This document shows, in pieces, positions 1 to 8,639 of a DNA stretch of 64,000 nt. Positions within the stretch are counted from its first letter, which is position 1. Each line of letters begins with the position of its first letter. The translations under genes were made by a program, and so were the position numbers. Source of the DNA: Bufo bufo (Eukaryota; Chordata; Amphibia; Anura; Bufonidae); assembly GCF_905171765.1 (NCBI RefSeq), contig NC_053390.1:587414471-587478470 (forward strand), given 5' to 3'. The notes below the pieces were generated by a model. The model saw only the letters and a program-made list of their open reading frames with translations, searched no databases and was not told the DNA's origin.

Positions 1-394
1 TTGTTTTATTGCATGGATTTCTTGGTTAGATAAATTGTTTCTGAATTTTTTATGTTTTAGTCTTCTGATGTCTGATTCTACACATTTTCTGAATGTGGCT
101 ATTTCTTGGCTGATTTCTTGTCTGGGGAATTTGGTTGATTTTGGTTTTAATTCTGTGTGCTTGTGGGTTGTGACTGTTGTCATGTTGGGTGTGATTGGGT
201 TTTTTATGAAATATTTTTTTAGGCAGAGTTTTCTGATGAATTTTTCTATACCAATGAATGTGTGGAATTTGTCTATTTTTGTGGTTGGGGCAAATTTTAG
301 TCCTTTGTTAAGGAGATTCAGCTGTGGTATTGTCAAATTTTTTGTGCTGAGGTTTATTACTGTGTTATTGTCGTTATTTGTTGTTATTGATTTC
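1..394 (-). CDS. Penelope-like element reverse transcriptase ORF, N-terminal part, cut by window edge
   Basis: The minus strand is open from about 394 to the window edge in a frame shifted by one base from ORF1 (396-1328). Its start carries NLSTKNLT followed by LLNKGLKFAPT, the N-terminal signature of vertebrate Penelope-like (Neptune-type) reverse transcriptases, which lies before the RT core. A basic stretch follows. The RT catalytic motif and the GIY-YIG endonuclease would lie beyond position 1 and cannot be seen. No stop was found in the visible 130 codons. There is no obvious ATG at the start, and the frame stays open back across the ORF1 stop, so a frameshift fusion with ORF1 is possible but only inferred. 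Confidence 0.7.
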
Positions 395-395
395 T

Positions 396-1328
396 CTAGT
401 ATCTGTTGGGGTATCTTCTTCTTTCGTTTTCCTCTCCGTGTCTTGTTCTTTCTTCTTGTGTCTGTTGTTTGTAGTGTTGTCTCCGTGGGTTCTCTTGTCT
501 GTAGTTGTGGTTCGTTTGTTGGTGTTGTGTCTGTTGGGGTTTGTAATAATGTCGTGGTGTGTGTTCCTGATTGTAGTGTTCTGGTTTGTTCCTCAGATTG
601 TATTGGTGTGTAAATGGGGAGGGGGGGCATTGTGCTCTGGATGGGGAGGGGTGTGTTATCTTCCTGGTTCGTGGTTTGTGGTGGGGGGGGGTTTTGTCTA
701 AAAAATGCTCATTAGAAAGAGTTTCAAATCGGTTGGTGGTCGGAATATTGAGGATTGATTGCATTGTTTCTGGTTCATTTTGGTCCAGTTGTCTGTTTCT
801 TTCTTGTGGCGGCTTTTTTGCGGTGTGAATATTGTCAAATGTGTATCTGAGTTTTTTTATTTTTCTGTCCATGATTTCCTGTTCTAGTTTGTCTAAACTT
901 TTGCAAAGTCTGTCTTGCCATGTGTTATATTCCTCATCTTTTGGTAGTTGTTCTATTGTTTCTTTTATATGTGTAATTTTTTCAGTGGTCTCATTTAATA
1001 TTTGAGTTCTTCTTTTTATGATCATTTGTGTAAGGTTGGTGGATTGGGTCGTCAAAAATGTTTCCCACTCTTTGGTGAATTCTGCATTGCAGAGGTCTTG
1101 TGCTGGGAGTTTTGTTAATTGTAGGCCTTTGGGGATTCTGTTATTTTTAATACAATATTCAAGGGATTTGATTTCCCAATTTTGGCGGAGTTGTTTGTGT
1201 AGTAGGGATTCTAGTTCTCTGAATGTTTCAGTGGTGGATCTATCATTGTTTATTTCAGTGTTACCTGTTTCAAATGTGAATTGTTCTACTCTGAGTCTCT
1301 TGCTCTCAGCATGATTCCAGATGTCCAT
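396..1328 (-). CDS. Penelope-like element ORF1 protein (310 aa)
   Basis: This uninterrupted minus-strand ORF starts at an ATG near 1328 and ends in TAG at 396-398, directly before the RT-like reading frame. The N-terminal half is charged and helical, with LLHKQLRQNWEIKSLEYCI and a KRRTQILNETTEKI coiled-coil-like stretch. The C-terminal third (residues about 200-310) is rich in H, Q, N, R and P and looks like a disordered nucleic-acid-binding tail. I know of no enzymatic motif in it. Assignment rests on its position before a recognisable Penelope RT start and on memory of similar amphibian ORFs. Nucleic-acid binding is an inference from composition. Confidence 0.55.
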   Translation of the reverse strand: MDIWNHAESKRLRVEQFTFETGNTEINNDRSTTETFRELESLLHKQLRQNWEIKSLEYCIKNNRIPKGLQLTKLPAQDLCNAEFTKEWETFLTTQSTNLTQMIIKRRTQILNETTEKITHIKETIEQLPKDEEYNTWQDRLCKSLDKLEQEIMDRKIKKLRYTFDNIHTAKKPPQERNRQLDQNEPETMQSILNIPTTNRFETLSNEHFLDKTPPHHKPRTRKITHPSPSRAQCPPSPFTHQYNLRNKPEHYNQEHTPRHYYKPQQTQHQQTNHNYRQENPRRQHYKQQTQEERTRHGEENERRRYPNRY

Positions 1329-1620
1329 TGTAGGTGTTTAGGGAGCGGCACCAATGTGGGTGATTGTAAATATGAGGAGAAAGAGAGATGGGTTATTGGT
1401 TGCTCACCTGATCACTGCAATGTATAGGTGCTCTGGTTCTGGACTGATTCACCCAATCAGGAGGGTAGTTAATAACAATAAGGATATATAATGGAGAACC
1501 GGCACTCTACATCTATCAAGGTGCTAAAGAAGCAATATACACAGATGATGGTATAAAATATATATTTATTTTTAGAAGGGTAGGTTTGGGGGTGGGGACT
1601 AGGAATAAATATTCTGAGTT
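1329..1620 (-). other. Probable 5' leader of the Penelope-like element; no gene
   Basis: This stretch lies between the ORF1 start and the abrupt beginning of hAT-A homology near 1621. It contains A/T-rich sequence with a TATA-like run around 1555-1572 but no ORF. It probably holds the 5' untranslated region or LTR-like segment of the Penelope element, which would then have inserted into or truncated hAT-A. I could not find a target-site duplication because the other end is outside the window. Confidence 0.3.
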
Positions 1621-2195
1621 ACAGTGCCACCTGCCACCCCACAAACAGAGGATCTGCCAGCAACACCACCATCTGGGTCACCAAGAATCTCCACAATGTC
1701 CCACGGAAGCGTTCAGCTCTCCATCTACCAAACACTTGAGCGGAAGAGGAAGTACCCCCCTACCCACCTGGGATCCCTGGCCCTGAATGGCAGAATTTTA
1801 AAATTACTGGCCTGTGAAATGCTATCATTCTGTCTGGTGGAGACGGAGAGATTTAAAAGCCTTATGGCGGTGGCTGTCCCCCAGTACGTCGTGCCCAGCC
1901 ATCACTAATTTTCCAGGCGTGCCATCCCTTCCCTGCACAACCAAGTGGGGGACAAAATCAGATGTTCACTGAGCAACGCCATCTGTGGCAAGGTGCACTT
2001 CACTACGGATACGTAGATCAGTAAGTACGGTCAGGGACGTTATATCTCCATAACAGCACACTGGGTAAATGCAGTGGCAGCTGGCCTGAGGCGGATAGCA
2101 GTTTGGCGCATGTCCTTCCACCATGAGGATTGCAGGGCACTTCAGTTTGCCTCCTGTTGCTTTCTCCTCCTACTCCGCTTCCTCATCCTCTACCG

Positions 2196-3180
2196 CAGGG
2201 GTGGCCAACCCGTGGCTCTTGAGCCACATGCGGCTCTTTGCTTTGTCAAGTGCGGCTCTAGCTGTGGAGCTGGGAAGCAGTCAGGCCGACTCACTCTCCA
2301 CCCCATGCTCAGATCTCTTTTCCTGATCGGGCACTGTTACTACTTTGTGGCTCCAGCTCACTCTACACTATGTCCTGATGCACGTCGTGTGAGAACGTAG
2401 TATGTGGAGACACGCACTATGTCCTGACGTTGTGCTCATCAGGTCACAGTGGTAAACGTGTAAGACCTGCAGAGTAGCAGGTGCCCGAGCAGGAGAGGGA
2501 AGAGATTTTTTTTAATGATAGAACTGAGCATAGGGTTCTGATCTAAGCATGGGAGGTTCTGATCTGAGCATGGGGTGGGGGGTCCTGACCTGAGCAATGG
2601 GGGTCTGATCTAAGAATGGGAGGTTCTGATCTGAGCATGGGGGCGTCCTGATATGAGCAATGGGGGTCTGATCTGAGCATGAGGGGGGGGGTCAGATCTG
2701 AGCATGGGGGGTCAGGTCTGAGCATAGGGGGGTCAGATCTGAGAAGGAGGAGATCTTAGCATGGGGGATAGATCTGAACTTGGGGGAGGGGGGGCTCTGA
2801 GCATGGGGGGGGGGGAGATCTGAGCACTGAGGGTCACACACTGGGAGTCTGATTTGTGTTGTCTGATCCGAGCATTGGGGTCTTATTTTGGGGGTCTGAT
2901 TTGAAGGTCTGATCAGATGAGGATTGGGGATCTGGTTTAGGAGTCTTATCTGAGGTCTGATGAAAAATATATTTTTTCTTTTTTTTCTCTGCTAATGAAA
3001 AATAAGAAAAAAATATTTTATCAGATGAAAAAAAAAAATTCTCTTATTTTTCTTTGCTAAAACCTAGGTGCATCTTGTAGGGCAAAAAATACTGGGATTT
3101 TTGTGTAAATGTATAGCTTGTGGCTCCTGGTAGTCATATGGTTTTTTTTTGGGCTCTTTGTGTCAGGTTGGCCACCCCTG
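2196..3180. mobile_element. Non-autonomous hAT element, 985 bp
   Basis: The element starts CAGGGGTGGCCAACC and ends GGTTGGCCACCCCTG, a perfect 15-bp terminal inverted repeat of hAT type. It is flanked by a perfect 8-bp duplication, ctctaccg, at 2188-2195 and 3181-3188. Removing it rejoins the serine-rich segment of hAT-A, so it inserted after hAT-A had landed. It has no transposase ORF. The left subterminal part carries gtggctcttgagccacatg, itself an inverted repeat. The middle is a G-rich imperfect array. Confidence 0.9.
2520..2965. repeat. G-rich imperfect tandem array inside the 985-bp hAT element
   Basis: Short units built around gatctgagcatggggg recur about a dozen times with variable spacing and G-runs of up to nine. 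Short ORFs across it come from the repeat, not from a gene. Runs of four or more G at short intervals could form G-quadruplexes; that is inference. Confidence 0.7.
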
Positions 3181-5100
3181 CTCTACCGGCTCCACATCTG
3201 GTCAGCGTAACACCTTCACCACCAACTTCAGTAAAGCCAGGGGTAAACAACAGCAGGCAGTTTTAAAACTTATCTGTTTGGGGGACAAACCCCACACTGC
3301 ACAGGAGCTGTGGAGGGGCCTTGAACAACAGATCTATGAGTGGTTGGTGCCAGTGAGCCTCAAGCCCGGCCTGGTTGTGTGCGATAATGGGCGAAATCTG
3401 GTAGCAGCTCTGGGACTAGCCGGTTTGACGCACATCCCTTGTCTGGCGCATGTGCTAAATTTGGTGCTGCAGAGATTCCTGCTGCATAAAGTGCGGGCCT
3501 GCTGCTGTTCGCCTGTCAGGGCTGCAGCGTAACTTCGGCCTTCCCGCTCACCGCCTCATATGCGACGTGCCCACAAGGTGGAACTCTACCTTGCACATGC
3601 TGGCCAGACTGTGCGAGCAGCAGCAGGCGATAGTGGAGTTTTAGCTGCAGCACGCTCGGGTGAGTCACTCTGCGGAACAGCACCACTTCACCACAAATGA
3701 CTGGGCCTCCATAGAAGACCTGTGTTCCTTGTTGCACTGTTTCGAGTACTCCACCAACATGGCCAGTGCCGATAACGCCATTCTCAGCGTTACTATCCCA
3801 CTTCTATGCCTCCTTGAAAAAACGCTGCTGGCGATGATGGAAGAGGATGTGGCACAGGAGGAGGAGGAGGAAGAGGCATCATTTCATAGGGTTTCCGGCC
3901 AGTCATTCACAAATGGCTCCAAGGGTGGGTTCCTGCATCCACAAACACCAGGTACACAATTGTCCAGCCAGGGCACAGTTCTGGAGGATGACGAGGTGGA
4001 GGATAAGGAAATGGAGGAGTAGGAACCGTATTCACAACAGGGTATACAGAGGACACAGACGATACACCTCCCACAGAGGACAGCTTTTCGTTGCCTCTGG
4101 GCAGTCTGGCACACATGAGCGATTACATGCTGCAGTGTCTCCGCAACGACCGCCGAGTTGCCCACATTCTAACTTGTGCTGATCACTGGGTGGCCACGAT
4201 GCTGGATCCCCGTTACAAGTACAACGTACCATCCTTAATTCCGTTACTGGAGCGTGATTGTAAGATGCGCGAGTACAAGCGCACGCTGGTAGATGCACTG
4301 CTGGTAGATGCACTGCTGGTGGCATTCCCACCTGACAGCGGGTGCAGAGGAGAAGGAAGAGGTCGCCAACGCATCTGGGGCTCTGCCAGCACCTCAGAAG
4401 ACAGGGTTAGCTGGCCGAAATGTGGAAAAGCTTTGTCAGCACGCCACAACAACCAGCACCACCAGCTGATATGCAACGTCTTAGCAGGAAGCAGCATTTC
4501 AGCAACATGGTAGAGCAGTATGTGTGCACACGCCTACACGTACTGAATGACGGGTCTGTCCCCTACAAATTCTGGGTCTCCAAATTGGGCACATGGCCTA
4601 AGCTTGCCCTTTACGCCTTGGAGGTGCTGGCCTGCCCTGCAGCCAGTGTATTATCTGAACGTGTGTTTAGCACAGCAGGGGACGTTATCACAGACAAGCG
4701 CAGCCGCCTGTCCACAGCCAATGTGGACAAGCTCACGTTCATTAAACTGAACCAGGCATGGATCCCATAGGACTTGTCCGTTCCTTGTGCAGAATAGACA
4801 TGTATACCGGCCTTAACCAGCCATTATTATACTACAGTGCAATTGCTCATTCTTGTATTTTGGATATTTCACACTCTTTTAGAGTGTACCCTTAAAAAAA
4901 ATTAAACAAAAAAACAGTGTTGGCTACCGCATCCTCCTCCACCTAGTAGACAGGTAAAAAATTTGTCTGCTACATTTTCAGGCGAAATTCACCAATTTTG
5001 GGGTGTGATATACCACTGCTATACCTAGTAGACAAGTTAAAAAATTTCATTAATTTGTTACATTTTCGGGCGAAATTTACCAATTTTAGGGTGTGATATA

Positions 5101-5302
5101 CACTGCGTGCAGAATTATTAGGCAAATGAGTATTTTGACCACATCATCCTCTTTATGCATGTTGTCTTACTCCAAGCTGTATAGGCTCGAAAGCCTACTA
5201 CCAATTAAGCATATTAGGTGATGTGCATCTCTGTAATGAGAAGGGGTGTGGTCTAATGACATCAACACCCTATATTAGGTGTGCATAATTATTAGGCAAC
5301 TT
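5101..5302 (+). repeat. Left end of DD37E element with outer and inner transposase-site-like repeats
   Basis: The outer terminal repeat at 5101-5125 and an inner copy ending near 5301 share the core gcagaattattaggcaa or gcataattattaggcaa in the same orientation. By analogy with Sleeping Beauty-type ends these are probable transposase binding sites; binding itself is inferred. Confidence 0.75.
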
Positions 5303-5318
5303 CCTTTCCTTTGGCAAA

Positions 5319-6335
5319 ATGGGTCAAAAGAAGGACTTGACAGGCTCAGAAAAGTCAAAAATAGTGAGATATCTTGCAGAGGGATGCAGCACTCTTAAAA
5401 TTGCAAAGCTTCTGAAGCGTGATCATCGAACAATCAAGCGTTTCATTCAAAATAGTCAACAGGGTCGCAAGAAGCGTGTGGAAAAACCAAGGCGCAAAAT
5501 AACTGCCCATGAACTGAGAAAAGTCAAGCGTGCAGCTGCCAAGATGCCACTTGCCACCAGTTTGGCCATATTTCAGAGCTGCAACATCACTGGAGTGCCC
5601 AAAAGCACAAGGTGTGCAATACTCAGAGACATGGCCAAGGTAAGAAAGGCTGAAAGACGACCACCATTGAACAAGACACACAAGCCGAAACGTCAAGACT
5701 GGGCCAAGAAATATCTCAAGACTGATTTTTCTAAGGTTTTATGGACTGATGAAATGAGAGTGAGTCTTGATGGGCCAGATGGATGGGCCCGTGGCTGGAT
5801 TGGTAAAGGGCAGAGAGCTCCAGTCCGACTCAGACGCCCCCAAGGTGGAGGTGGAGTACTGGTTTGGGCTGGTATCATCAAAGATGAGCTTGTGGGGCCT
5901 TTTCGGGTTGAGGATGGAGTCAAGCTCAACTCCCAGTCCTACTGCCAGTTTCTGGAAGACACCTTCTTCAAGCAGTGGTACAGGAAGAAGTCTGCATCCT
6001 TCAAGAAAAACATGATTTTCTTGCAGGACAATGCTCCATCACACGTGTCCAAGTACTCCACAGCGTGGCTGGCAAGAAAGGGTATAAAAGAAGAAAATCT
6101 AATGACATGGCCTCCTTGTTCACCTGATCTGAACCCCATTGAGAACCTGTGGTCCATCATCAAATGTGAGATTTACAAGGAGGGAAAACAGTACACCTCT
6201 CTGAACAGTGTCTGGGAGGCTGTGGTTGCTGCTGCACGCAATGTTGATGGTGAACAGATCAAAACACTGACAGAATCCATGGATGGCAGGCTTTTGAGTG
6301 TCCTTGCAAATAAAGGTGGCTATATTGGTCACTGA
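5319..6335 (+). CDS. DD37E Tc1-family transposase, 338 aa, intact
   Basis: This ORF encodes a full-length cut-and-paste transposase that would bind the element ends and move it to a TA site in the nucleus. Residues about 10-45 and 60-110 look like the two helix-turn-helix halves of the paired-type DNA-binding region, with basic KKRVEKPRRK between them. The catalytic triad is D144 (LWTDEMRVSL), D237 (FLQDNAPSH) and E275 (PDLNPIENLW). The second D and the E are separated by 37 residues, giving DD37E rather than the DD34E of classical Tc1. That spacing is the one reported for the vertebrate TRT group. A glycine-rich GGGGVLVW segment sits between D1 and D2. No stop or frameshift is present and the length is normal, so it could be functional. 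Confidence 0.92.
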   Translation: MGQKKDLTGSEKSKIVRYLAEGCSTLKIAKLLKRDHRTIKRFIQNSQQGRKKRVEKPRRKITAHELRKVKRAAAKMPLATSLAIFQSCNITGVPKSTRCAILRDMAKVRKAERRPPLNKTHKPKRQDWAKKYLKTDFSKVLWTDEMRVSLDGPDGWARGWIGKGQRAPVRLRRPQGGGGVLVWAGIIKDELVGPFRVEDGVKLNSQSYCQFLEDTFFKQWYRKKSASFKKNMIFLQDNAPSHVSKYSTAWLARKGIKEENLMTWPPCSPDLNPIENLWSIIKCEIYKEGKQYTSLNSVWEAVVAAARNVDGEQIKTLTESMDGRLLSVLANKGGYIGH

Positions 6336-6451
6336 TTTGTTTTTGTTTTGTTTTTGAATGTCAGAAATGTATATTTGTGAATGTTGAGATGTTATATTGG
6401 TTTCACTGGTAAAAATAAATAATTGAAATGGGTATATATTTGTTTTTTGTT

Positions 6452-6663
6452 AAGTTGCCTAATAATTATGCACAGTAATAGTCACCTGCACACACAGATA
6501 TCCCCCTAAAATAGCTAAAACTAAAAACAAACTAAAAACTACTTCCAAAAATATTCAGCTTTGATATTAATGAGTATTTTGGGTTCATTGAGAACATGGT
6601 TGTTGTTCAATAATAAAATTAATCCTCAAAAATACAACTTGCCTAATAATTCTGCACTCCCTG
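6452..6663 (-). repeat. Right end of DD37E element with inner and outer repeats
   Basis: The inner repeat near 6454-6473 and the outer terminal repeat at 6638-6663 are inverted copies of the left-end pair, spaced about 190 bp apart. Between them lies AT-rich non-coding sequence. Confidence 0.75.
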
Positions 6664-6894
6664 TACCACTGCTATACCTAGTAGACAGTTACAAAAAATC
6701 ACTAATTTGTCTGTTACATTCTTGGGTGACATTTGACCATATTAGCCGTGACTAAACCCCTGCTCTGCATAGGTGATAGGGACCTAAATTTCAAAAAATC
6801 GTCTGTTACAAGGTGACATTTTACCAATTTGGCCGTATACAAAACTCCTGCTCTGCATAGGTGACAGGGAATTAAATTTCAAAAATTCTTCTTT

Positions 6895-7168
6895 AATTGA
6901 TGCGCGCCCCCTCCTTTCATTCAATGCTTAAACTTATCCCACTTTTCCGCTTGATCATATTTAATTTCCAAAAATTAACCTCCCTTGGATGTGGTCTCTC
7001 TTTCTCACACTCCCTCTCCGGCGTGGAACCCTGATTCGCCGATAATCGTGATAAACATGGTAGGCTCAGAAAAGAACATTGAAAGTTGATAGAGAAGATA
7101 ACCAAATAAATCGTGGATGTCACGGTGACGTGCGATCAGGCAGAAGTTATCTAGAGTCAATAAAACGA
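6895..7168 (-). pseudogene. Diverged 18S rRNA-like segment, copy 1
   Basis: Read on the minus strand, 7168-6980 follows the vertebrate small-subunit rRNA in its 5' domain. Recognisable blocks are tgactctagataac, gatcgcacgtc, ctatcaactttc, gcctaccatg, gaatcagggtt, ggagagggag and accacatccaagg, in the correct order and spacing. Many substitutions rule out a working rRNA gene. From 6979 downwards an extra AT-rich insert of about 80 nt follows where 18S would continue, and copy 2 has the same insert. I aligned this from memory of 18S, so the exact ends are approximate. Confidence 0.75.
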
Positions 7169-7239
7169 CAGCAGGGCCTCTCCTGTCTAACGTTTCCAAA
7201 TCCTAAATACCCCAGGGACATTCCCTATAATTTTTTATT

Positions 7240-7560
7240 AATCATTGCAATAACGGGCATCTTAAGAGTCCTGTATTGTTATTTATCGTCACTACCTCCC
7301 CAAGTCGCGAGTGGGTAATTGCTGCACGCTCCCTTTCCTTCGATTCTTCTGCTTTAATAGCTTATCCCACATTTCCGCTCGATCACATTAAAATTTCATC
7401 CATTGGTCTCCCTTGGATGTGGTCTCTCTTTCTCACGCTCCCTCTCCCGAGTGGAACCCTGATTCGCCGATAACCGTGATCAACATGGTAGGCTCAGAAA
7501 AGAACATCGAAAGTTGATAGAGAAGATATCCAAATGGATCGTGGACGTCACTGTGACGTG
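7240..7560 (-). pseudogene. Diverged 18S rRNA-like segment, copy 2
   Basis: This copy repeats copy 1 (7560-7407) and goes further into 18S. After an insert of about 85 nt at 7321-7406 it resumes with caattacccactc, ggggaggtagtgacga, aataacaatacaggactctt and a gatgcccgttattgcaatga-like stretch. These are the next blocks of eukaryotic 18S. Copies 1 and 2 are head to tail on the minus strand. The junction at 7560 runs directly into a hAT C-terminal fragment. Confidence 0.75.
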
Positions 7561-7562
7561 TG

Positions 7563-7735
7563 ACATGGTGGGGCAGTATGTGTGCACACTCCTACACGAA
7601 CTGACTGAGGGCTCTCCAAATTTGGCACATGGCCTGAGCTTGCCCTTTACGGACTTGGAGGTGCTGGCCTGCCCTGCAGCTAGTGTATTGTCTGAACGTG
7701 TGTTTAGCACGACTGGAGGGGGTTATCACAGGTTA
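7563..7735 (+). pseudogene. hAT C-terminal dimerisation-domain fragment
   Basis: The plus strand matches hAT-A 4506-4690. It encodes an EQYVCTLLHELT-like stretch, then LAHGLSLPFT in a shifted frame and EVLACPAASVLSERVFSTTGG, and is then lost in frameshifted sequence. It is either the rest of a second deleted hAT copy or a duplication inside hAT-A. Confidence 0.75.
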
Positions 7736-8141
7736 TATTTCCCAATGTTTTGGGGTGTACCCTAATTTAAAGAAATATAAATAAATGTAAAACCAAAAAG
7801 CAGTGTAGGCTACTGCCGCCGCTTCCATCTACACCGCCACATCCACTACATCCTTAACCTCCTACTCCATATGGACCTCGTCCCCCTAGATCAAGTTTTT
7901 TAAAAAATTTATTTTATCTTATTTAAAGTAATTTCCCTATCCACATTTGTTTGCAGAGCACTGGCCATACTCTTAACCACATTTGGATGCCATTTGCAGC
8001 CCTCTAGCCCTTTCCATGACATTTTTACAGCCATTTTAGTGCTCAAAAGTTCGGGTCAAGTCCGGGTCCTGAACTCAAACTTTTTTGTGAAGTTTGGCCG
8101 AACCTGTCGAACCCGAACATCCAGGTGTGCGCTCAACTCTA
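7736..8141 (+). mobile_element. Right-hand tail and terminal repeat of hAT-A-type element
   Basis: The sequence resembles the tail after the hAT-A ORF (ggtgtaccct, cagtgtaggctac) and then the subterminal region of hAT-B in reverse complement (ccctatccacatttgtttgcag, gccctctagccctttcc). It ends in cgaacatccaggtg and gcgctcaactcta, the complement of the hAT-B left end. The element therefore ends at about 8141. The partner TIR is missing. Confidence 0.7.
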
Positions 8142-8224
8142 CTTCCAAGCCTTCACACTGAGATTGGGCCACAATGAGATTGGGATGAATAGAACTGGCC
8201 TGGGTATACCTGAGTTATCACGAT
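8142..8224. other. Left remnant of the sequence into which hAT-B inserted
   Basis: This short non-coding piece ends in the hAT-B target duplication atcacgat (8217-8224). Its continuation is at 16349, where the sequence runs through aattcgg-rich DNA to tcactcatctcta at about 16448. That looks like the end of an older hAT-type MITE. Confidence 0.4.
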
Positions 8225-8639
8225 TAGAGTTGAGCGAACACCTGGATATTCGGGTTCGAGAAGTTCGGCCGAACTTCCCGGAAATGTTTGGGTTCGGGAT
8301 CCGAACCCGACCCGAACTTCGTCCCGAACCCGAACCCCATTGAAGTCAATGGGGACCCGAACTTTTGGGCACTAAAAAGGCTGTAAAACAGCCCAGGAAA
8401 GAGCTAGAGGGCTGCAAAAGGCAGCAACATGTAGGAAAATCCGCTGCAAACAAATGTGGATAGGGAAATGAATTAAAATTAAAATTAAAAAAATAAAAAT
8501 GAACCAATATCAATTGGACAGAGGTCCCATAGCAGAGAATCTGGCTTCACGTCAGCAGAGAATCAGTCTCTTCATGCCATAGCAAAGAATCTGGCTTCAT
8601 GTCAGCAGAGAATCAGTCTCTTCATGCCATAGCAGAGAA

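Larger units (their letters stand above)
1621..4770 (+). pseudogene. hAT-A transposase pseudogene (ZBED-type), N-terminally truncated
   Basis: The plus strand encodes, in several frames, a protein closely matching residues about 388-1135 of the hAT-B transposase at 10078-13584. Recognisable blocks are MSHGSVQLS (1700), VVCDNGRNLVAALGLAGLTH with CLAH (3380-3450), EYSTNMAS (3745), LGSLAHMSDYML (4095), and the C-terminal dimerisation block ALEVLACPAASVLSERVFSTAG (4610-4680) ending in NQAWIP. The N-terminus and BED zinc finger are missing. Frameshifts and in-frame stops occur (for example after residue 50 of the first segment and near 3640), and part of the middle is deleted. A 985-bp element interrupts it at 2196-3180. 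It is a dead copy. Confidence 0.85.
5101..6663 (+). mobile_element. Tc1/mariner element, DD37E (TRT-like), 1563 bp, structurally complete
   Basis: The element begins CACTGCGTGCAGAATTATTA and ends with the near-complement TTCTGCACTCCCTG, flanked by TA at 5099-5100 and 6664-6665. The copy of the host repeat at about 5000 reads straight through the same site, which confirms the boundaries. A second internal pair lies about 180-190 bp in (gtgcataattattaggcaa at about 5281 and ttgcctaataattatgcac at about 6454). This gives the inverted-repeat/direct-repeat ends seen in several Tc1 elements. The single ORF is intact. Confidence 0.93.
4940..6890 (+). repeat. hAT-A 3' tail tandem repeats (about 80-bp units), split by the TRT-like element
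   Basis: Units beginning cctagtagacag, followed by a cattttcgggcgaaattt-like core and a gtgtgatataccactgctat-like end, recur at about 4946, 5025 and, past the 5101-6663 insertion, about 6676, 6765 and 6850. Later copies are diverged (cctgctctgcataggtgat). The unit before the insertion shows what the empty site looked like. The array lies downstream of the transposase, where other hATs in this window also carry arrays. Confidence 0.65.

Noticed and set aside
35..613. A 192-codon hydrophobic plus-strand ORF near the window start
   Set aside because: It is antisense to the Penelope ORFs. The Val/Phe/Leu-rich composition is what an A-rich antisense template gives.
6895..7560. A functional 18S rRNA gene or rDNA unit
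   Set aside because: Only part of the 5' domain is present, with many substitutions and a foreign insert; no 5.8S or 28S sequence follows.
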